From: Rhexocercosporidium sp. MPI-PUGE-AT-0058
Taxonomy: Eukaryota > Ascomycota > Leotiomycetes > Helotiales
Assembly: GCA_020746875.1 (NCBI GenBank)
Contig: JAGTJL010000024.1
Location: 496,001 to 560,000, forward strand
Reading direction: 5' to 3'
Length of the DNA: 64,000 nt
The notes below the pieces were generated by a model. That model was not told where the DNA came from, did not search any database, and was given only the letters and a program-made list of their open reading frames with translations. Of the stretch, positions 59,813 through 64,000 are shown in pieces. The position numbers and the translations under genes are program-made. Positions within the stretch are counted from its first letter, which is position 1, and every line of letters starts with the position of its first letter.

Positions 59813-60201
59813 AGGCTATTATAACTAGTTAATATATTTTAACTCACTTAATCTCTCGATTTTTTAACTTAAATAACGTCGAAAACTAAACTTAAAGATA
59901 TAAAAAATAAAAGAAAATATACTTTTTTAATTACGCGAGTAATAGCGAGATTAACGAAGCGGGAGGCACGGGCGGCTAATTTAGCGGCAGAAACACGACT
60001 TATTTTTAAATTTAATATGCTTATAAAAGGAAGTTATAAAAGGGGAGCTATTTATATACTCTCGCTTATACGTTAAGTATATTTACTTTGATTATTAATT
60101 ATTACTTTTCCTTATTATTTGTCGTTTTATTATTGTTTATTATATTTATTATATACTTATTTGCTTCGCTAAAGCTACGTATTATCTTTGGCGAGGGGGT
60201 G

Positions 60202-60397
60202 TGTCGTGCAAGTTATAGTTAGTTAGCTAAGCGAGCCTAATTAAGATTACCAAAACCATAGCGCCAGTAAGCTCCTTTATTTAAAGAGCTTGAATGCGTT
60301 ATATGTAATAATACAACAATAGATATATACGCAACTGCGCAGCCTTCAATTGACCTAATATTCGCCTCTGTGGAGCCTCAAGGTATGTTGCACGATA
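60202..60397 (+). repeat. 3' LTR of the nested Copia
   Basis: 196 bp, from TGTCGTGCA to TGCACGATA; the ends are near-perfect inverted repeats of each other. Confidence 0.9.
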
Positions 60398-61146
60398 GTA
60401 ATTTATTAAACTATTTAGTCTTAGACTTTATTTAAGTCTTTAACCTCACTTTGAGGCTACCCTCCTTAATTTAATATGCCCTGAATCGATATAAAATCGA
60501 TATTTAAAGTAAAAAGTCTTGCTAAGGACTTATATATTACTTTACCGAGGGTTTCGCTTAACTAGTATTATAACAGGGTTCCCAGCGGTCTACTTAAGCT
60601 CTTATTACAACACTAGCGCTACTATTAAACTTAGTTTTTCTCATAGGAATTAATAAGCCTAACTAGCTGTAACCCTTTCTAAAGATGGCTTTTTATATAA
60701 TTAAAAAAGCCTAAAAACCCCTTATAATTTATATTAAATTAGTGACGATTCGGACAGCCACTCCTTAATATAGCCACGCTAACACGCTACTTATAGCTAC
60801 TACTAGCGCCGTTTAGGTATGAGCACTTAAGAATGAGAAGTTTATTATAAGACTTAAAACCGCAATTCAAGTGGCTACGCACGTTTATAACGTCTAAAGA
60901 CCGCTAAGTTATGATTTCCTTAGGGTTTAGTCTTAGGGTTAAAGGCCTTAAGTCTATAATACGTCTTAATCGGGTTAATAAGGGCTTAAAGGGGTTTAGC
61001 TTACTTTAGTCAAGAGGAGCTAATATGGCTTTATCGACAAGCGTTTGAACGGAAGCAGCCGAAGCGGTATTAGCCGAGAAAGCTCGGCTAGTCGTCTCGA
61101 TCGGGAAGTTGTATCGGTTAACTAATATTATTTGCTGCCTTAGCGA

Positions 61147-61164
61147 ATTGCCGAATTGCTACCA
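61147..61164 (-). other. Primer-binding site of the outer Copia
   Basis: On the minus strand TGGTAGCAATTCGGCAAT follows the LTR end CTCACA directly. TGG is the complement of the tRNA CCA tail. The matching tRNA was not identified. Confidence 0.6.
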
Positions 61165-61475
61165 TGTGAGAATAGACGAGCTAATCAGAATGAGGAAGCG
61201 CAGTAGGTGAGGACACGTGATTAAAGAGAGAGAATTGCTTTGCTTGCTTGCTTAAAGAGCTAGAAGAGCTCTTCGGTAATTATATACAAAATAATAGCTT
61301 CTTTAAAAGCTTTTACGACTACGTAATTAATTACGTAGCTTATATAAGCTACGTAATTAAATACGAGCGTAATTTCCCGGAATACGAAGGTAATTTCCGG
61401 GCCGCGTAAGCAGTGGAAACTCCTTCGGATATTCTAGGGTAAAATCGGCACGAGTTACCGAAGTCAAATCTAACA
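61165..61475 (-). repeat. 5' LTR of the outer Copia element
   Basis: 311 bp, on the plus strand from TGTGAGAATAGACG to AAATCTAACA, the same length as the copy at 46,962. Confidence 0.9.
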
Positions 61476-64000
61476 AGTCTCGTCCTTTTAGACATAATAA
61501 TCACATACTTCGGCGTTAAAAAGTATTACTTATAACTCGGTCCTTAAAGTATATCGATTAAGTAAACTTTAGCGGTTAAAAGTAAGTCGAATTCCCCTTT
61601 TAAAACTATTACTCTTTAAAGCGCTATTAAAATAGCGATTAAGATTATGAGCATTAAGTTAAAAAAAAGGAATTAAGTTTAATAATAGCTAAAATATTAA
61701 TTATTAAATTAGTATTTCTTATATTAAAAAGACTTAATACTTTTATTTCCTTTATTAAAGTTAAAGCTTATACGTAAGTCTAATTCGAGACATAATAAAA
61801 TAAGTAATAACTTATTATTCTTATTTAAAGAAAATACGTCTAAGCTATCGCAAAGCTTATAGCTCTCTTAATATGGAATCCGAAAGTAATAAGGAGCGTT
61901 AAAATACAATATTATTCCCTTCTTAATTGTAGTCTTAAAGAGCTTTTATATACTTTATAATTTTAATATTAATAATAATAATAATTTAATCTTAAATTTC
62001 TTAATTAATAGTCTTTAGTCGACTCGTCCTTAGTGAATTAATTAAAATAAGGATTTCCCTTAAGATTAAGTTTTTAAGGAGCTTTCTTTAAGTAAGAAGC
62101 TTATCGAGCGTATTATTTAACGTGTAATTATTCTGCGACAGCGCTTAATATACACGAAGTCGGCTTAAAGTCGCTTTAACAGCGATAAGTAAGTTACTTT
62201 TAACGCGTTTTTAAATAATCTCCGTAAAAAATAATTTAATAGTAGTCGGTCCTTTTTAACTTACGGCTAGAGTAGCTTTCTTTAATTTCTTAAAAATAAT
62301 ATTATTATTACTGTCCTTTATAATAATTTAAGTTAATTTTATTTTAAGTGCTTTAATTAAAGGGTTTACGTTTATAAGCTTTTAAAATTTAATAATATTC
62401 TTAACTTCTTCGCGAACTTTTAGTCTTCTGTAATTAGCTTAAGCCTTAAGGCGTTTTTAAAATAAGGTTTCGGTTATATATAATTCGGCTTTTATTATTA
62501 CTTTAAAACTAGCGGCATTTTATTATCTTATTTTCATAGGTATTATTTCGAAGCTATTATTTATTCCTTTTAAATTAAAAGTAATAAGTACGTTTTAAAC
62601 GTTAATTAGTCTTATTATATTAAAAAGTTGAATAGCGAGGATATTTAAATAGTCTTAAGGCTCTTAATTTACTTTTAATATTAATCTTTTTAAAGCTGAC
62701 TTTAGCATAATATTTTATTAAATTAAAAAGGCTTTTTAAGCGTCTTAAAGCTTCTTTTAAATTACTTCTTCTTTTTACCTTAAGTCTAAGTCTTTTTTTA
62801 TATTAATTATTTATAAATTAAAGACTTTTCTCTTTAGTTTATCTTAAGGAAATTAAACTGCTTAAGCTTTTATTCCTTCCTTTTAAAAGCTTATATAAAT
62901 ATAATTGTCTTTATTTTTATAAATGATTTTTAAATTAAGCTATTTTTTAAACTTATAATATTAATTTTAATATTTATAAAATCATTAAGGTTTAGCACCC
63001 GGAATCGGCTTATTAAAATAAAAAAGACATTTAATACTTATATCGTCTTTTATATTAAAGCGTTAATTATATTTAAAGCTTATTTTAAAATCTTAATAAA
63101 ACACTTTAACTTTTTTAAAGTATATAATCGACTCGTAAGTAAATAAAGCCTTGACTTTAGCTATTAAGTTTAAATCCTTTTTTTTCTTTATAATAACGTA
63201 TAAAATACGTAAGTTATTTAATTCTTTTATAATCGTATTAATATTTCGTTTTATAACTTAATTAATATCGCGAGTTAGCCTTTTAATAATAAGAATAACT
63301 TCTTTTTAAATATGCCTTTCTTAATTTAATTTAAAATAAAGCACTGAACTCTTTTTAAAGACGTCGTCGATTTCTTAAGCTAAAGAATTATCTTTATATT
63401 TTATAAGCTCGGGGCGAGTTATAAGATTAAGCCCCTCGAATAATGCCGCTAAAAAAGGAATTTTATTATTACTCGACTTAAGTTAAAAGCGGTCGGCTTA
63501 AGTAATTCGCATAAATAATGCTTCTTCTTTAATTAACGTATCGATTTCCCGCTCGACTTAAAATAAGCCTTTTATTTTAACGTATATTTTATCGAAAGAT
63601 TATATGTTTTTATATTAAAAGTATTATTATCTTTTATAAAAGTTCTAGCCTTTTACTTAAGGTATTTAAGTAAAGCTATTAAAAACTTTATAATTATTTA
63701 CCGCTTTATAATGATTTTCTTTTATATATAAACTCGATTAACTTCTTTAAAAGCTTAAAAAAACTATTAAAATTAAGATTAAAAAGTATCTTTTATAATA
63801 TATTTAAAATTATTAAATATCTTTTTTAAGTTTTAAAAAAATATAATAATATTACTTAAGGTCGAACGTTTAATATTCTCTTATAACTTTCTTAATTAAT
63901 TTTTAATAAGTATTATTAAGGAAGTCGGGGAGCTACTTAATATTTTAACTTACTTTAAGAGTATAATAGTTTACGACGTATTATTTCTTTTCGGCGTTAT
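61476..64000. other. AT-rich repeat DNA to the window end
   Basis: Stop-riddled in all frames and transition-degraded like the blocks to its left. Minus-strand frames near 63,300-63,600 have short coding-like stretches, but I could not name a family. Confidence 0.4.

Larger units (their letters stand above)
52940..60397 (+). mobile_element. Second Copia retrotransposon, nested, 7.46 kb
   Basis: 196-bp LTRs at 52,940-53,135 and 60,202-60,397 begin TGTCGTGCA; the right copy ends TGCACGATA. The flanking GTAAT at 52,935-52,939 and 60,398-60,402 is a 5-bp target duplication. A polypurine tract (GCGAGGGGGTG) precedes the right LTR. Plus-strand translation gives MRIKSRVVARGDL near 57,510, the start of Copia reverse transcriptase, FYVNDI near 57,910 in place of YVDD, and FLGVRIIRD near 58,020. 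It is stop-riddled and AT-rich. About 1.2 kb of sequence lies between the end of pol (near 58,900) and the right LTR, longer than expected, and holds two very GC-rich tracts. Confidence 0.88.
46962..61475 (-). mobile_element. Copia retrotransposon with two elements nested in it
   Basis: The two LTRs are at 46,962-47,272 (3') and 61,165-61,475 (5'), with coding on the minus strand. A polypurine tract (AAGAGGGCG) touches the 3' LTR at 47,273, and a primer-binding site starting TGGTAGCAATTCGG touches the 5' LTR at 61,164. Minus-strand translation gives ADGFIKAL-type RNase H near 47,500, reverse transcriptase with FIYVNDLAING near 48,400, integrase-side pol around 49,700-50,500, and a degenerate gag zinc knuckle near 51,270. 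Stops throughout and a lost YVDD motif show it is dead. It is interrupted by a TRIM-like element (51,627-52,497) and a second Copia (52,940-60,397); without them it would be about 6.2 kb. The outer flanks GCAAG and AGTCT do not form a target duplication. Confidence 0.85.

Noticed and set aside
59631..59828. Arg/Gly/Ala-rich 65-codon frame
   Set aside because: It follows from the G-rich tract alone and has no start context, partner exon or family.

Overview
The window comes from a filamentous ascomycete (Pezizomycotina). The genes have short introns of about 43-96 nt with GTAAGT-type donors. There is a fungal non-reducing polyketide synthase, a Zn2Cys6 regulator of the AflR type and a 2EXR-domain protein. 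Gene-bearing DNA of near-even base composition alternates with very AT-rich DNA full of stop-riddled transposon copies, the signature of repeat-induced point mutation (RIP).

Region 1 (1-20,640) is an aromatic polyketide gene cluster. From left to right: the 3' part of an FSH1-type serine hydrolase (+); a six-exon NR-PKS with SAT-KS-AT-PT-ACP-TE order (-); an AflR-like zinc-cluster regulator (-); an O-methyltransferase (+); a dead Tc1/mariner insertion; a cytochrome P450 with unusual active-site motifs (-); a methyltransferase-fold protein without a recognisable SAM loop that resembles the AflJ/AflS co-activators (+); and a small EthD-domain protein of the kind that acts as a dehydratase in such pathways (-). 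The simplest reading is that the PKS makes a Claisen-cyclised aromatic polyketide, the EthD protein dehydrates it, the methyltransferase methylates it and the P450 oxidises or couples it, under an AflR/AflJ-like regulatory pair. A dimeric naphtho-gamma-pyrone is a plausible product class, but this is inference.

Region 2 (20,640-37,290) is AT-rich and holds relics of hAT, Tc1/mariner, pogo/Fot1 and Copia elements, two solo LTRs with intact 5-bp target duplications, and a spacerless 3,034-bp palindrome bounded by TA.

Region 3 (37,290-43,690) is a small gene island: a secreted DUF1680/GH127-like glycosidase (-), an unrecognised 233-residue protein (+) and a 2EXR-domain protein (-).

Region 4 (43,690-64,000) is AT-rich again. 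A possible TA-flanked inverted-repeat element (43,691-45,740) is followed by a nested set of LTR elements: a Copia element (46,962-61,475, - orientation) carries inside it an 871-bp non-coding TRIM-like element (51,627-52,497, TSD ACTAG) and a 7.46-kb second Copia element (52,940-60,397, + orientation, TSD GTAAT). No tRNA, rRNA or CRISPR array was seen. Exon boundaries were worked out by eye from splice signals and reading frame, and have not been checked against transcripts.
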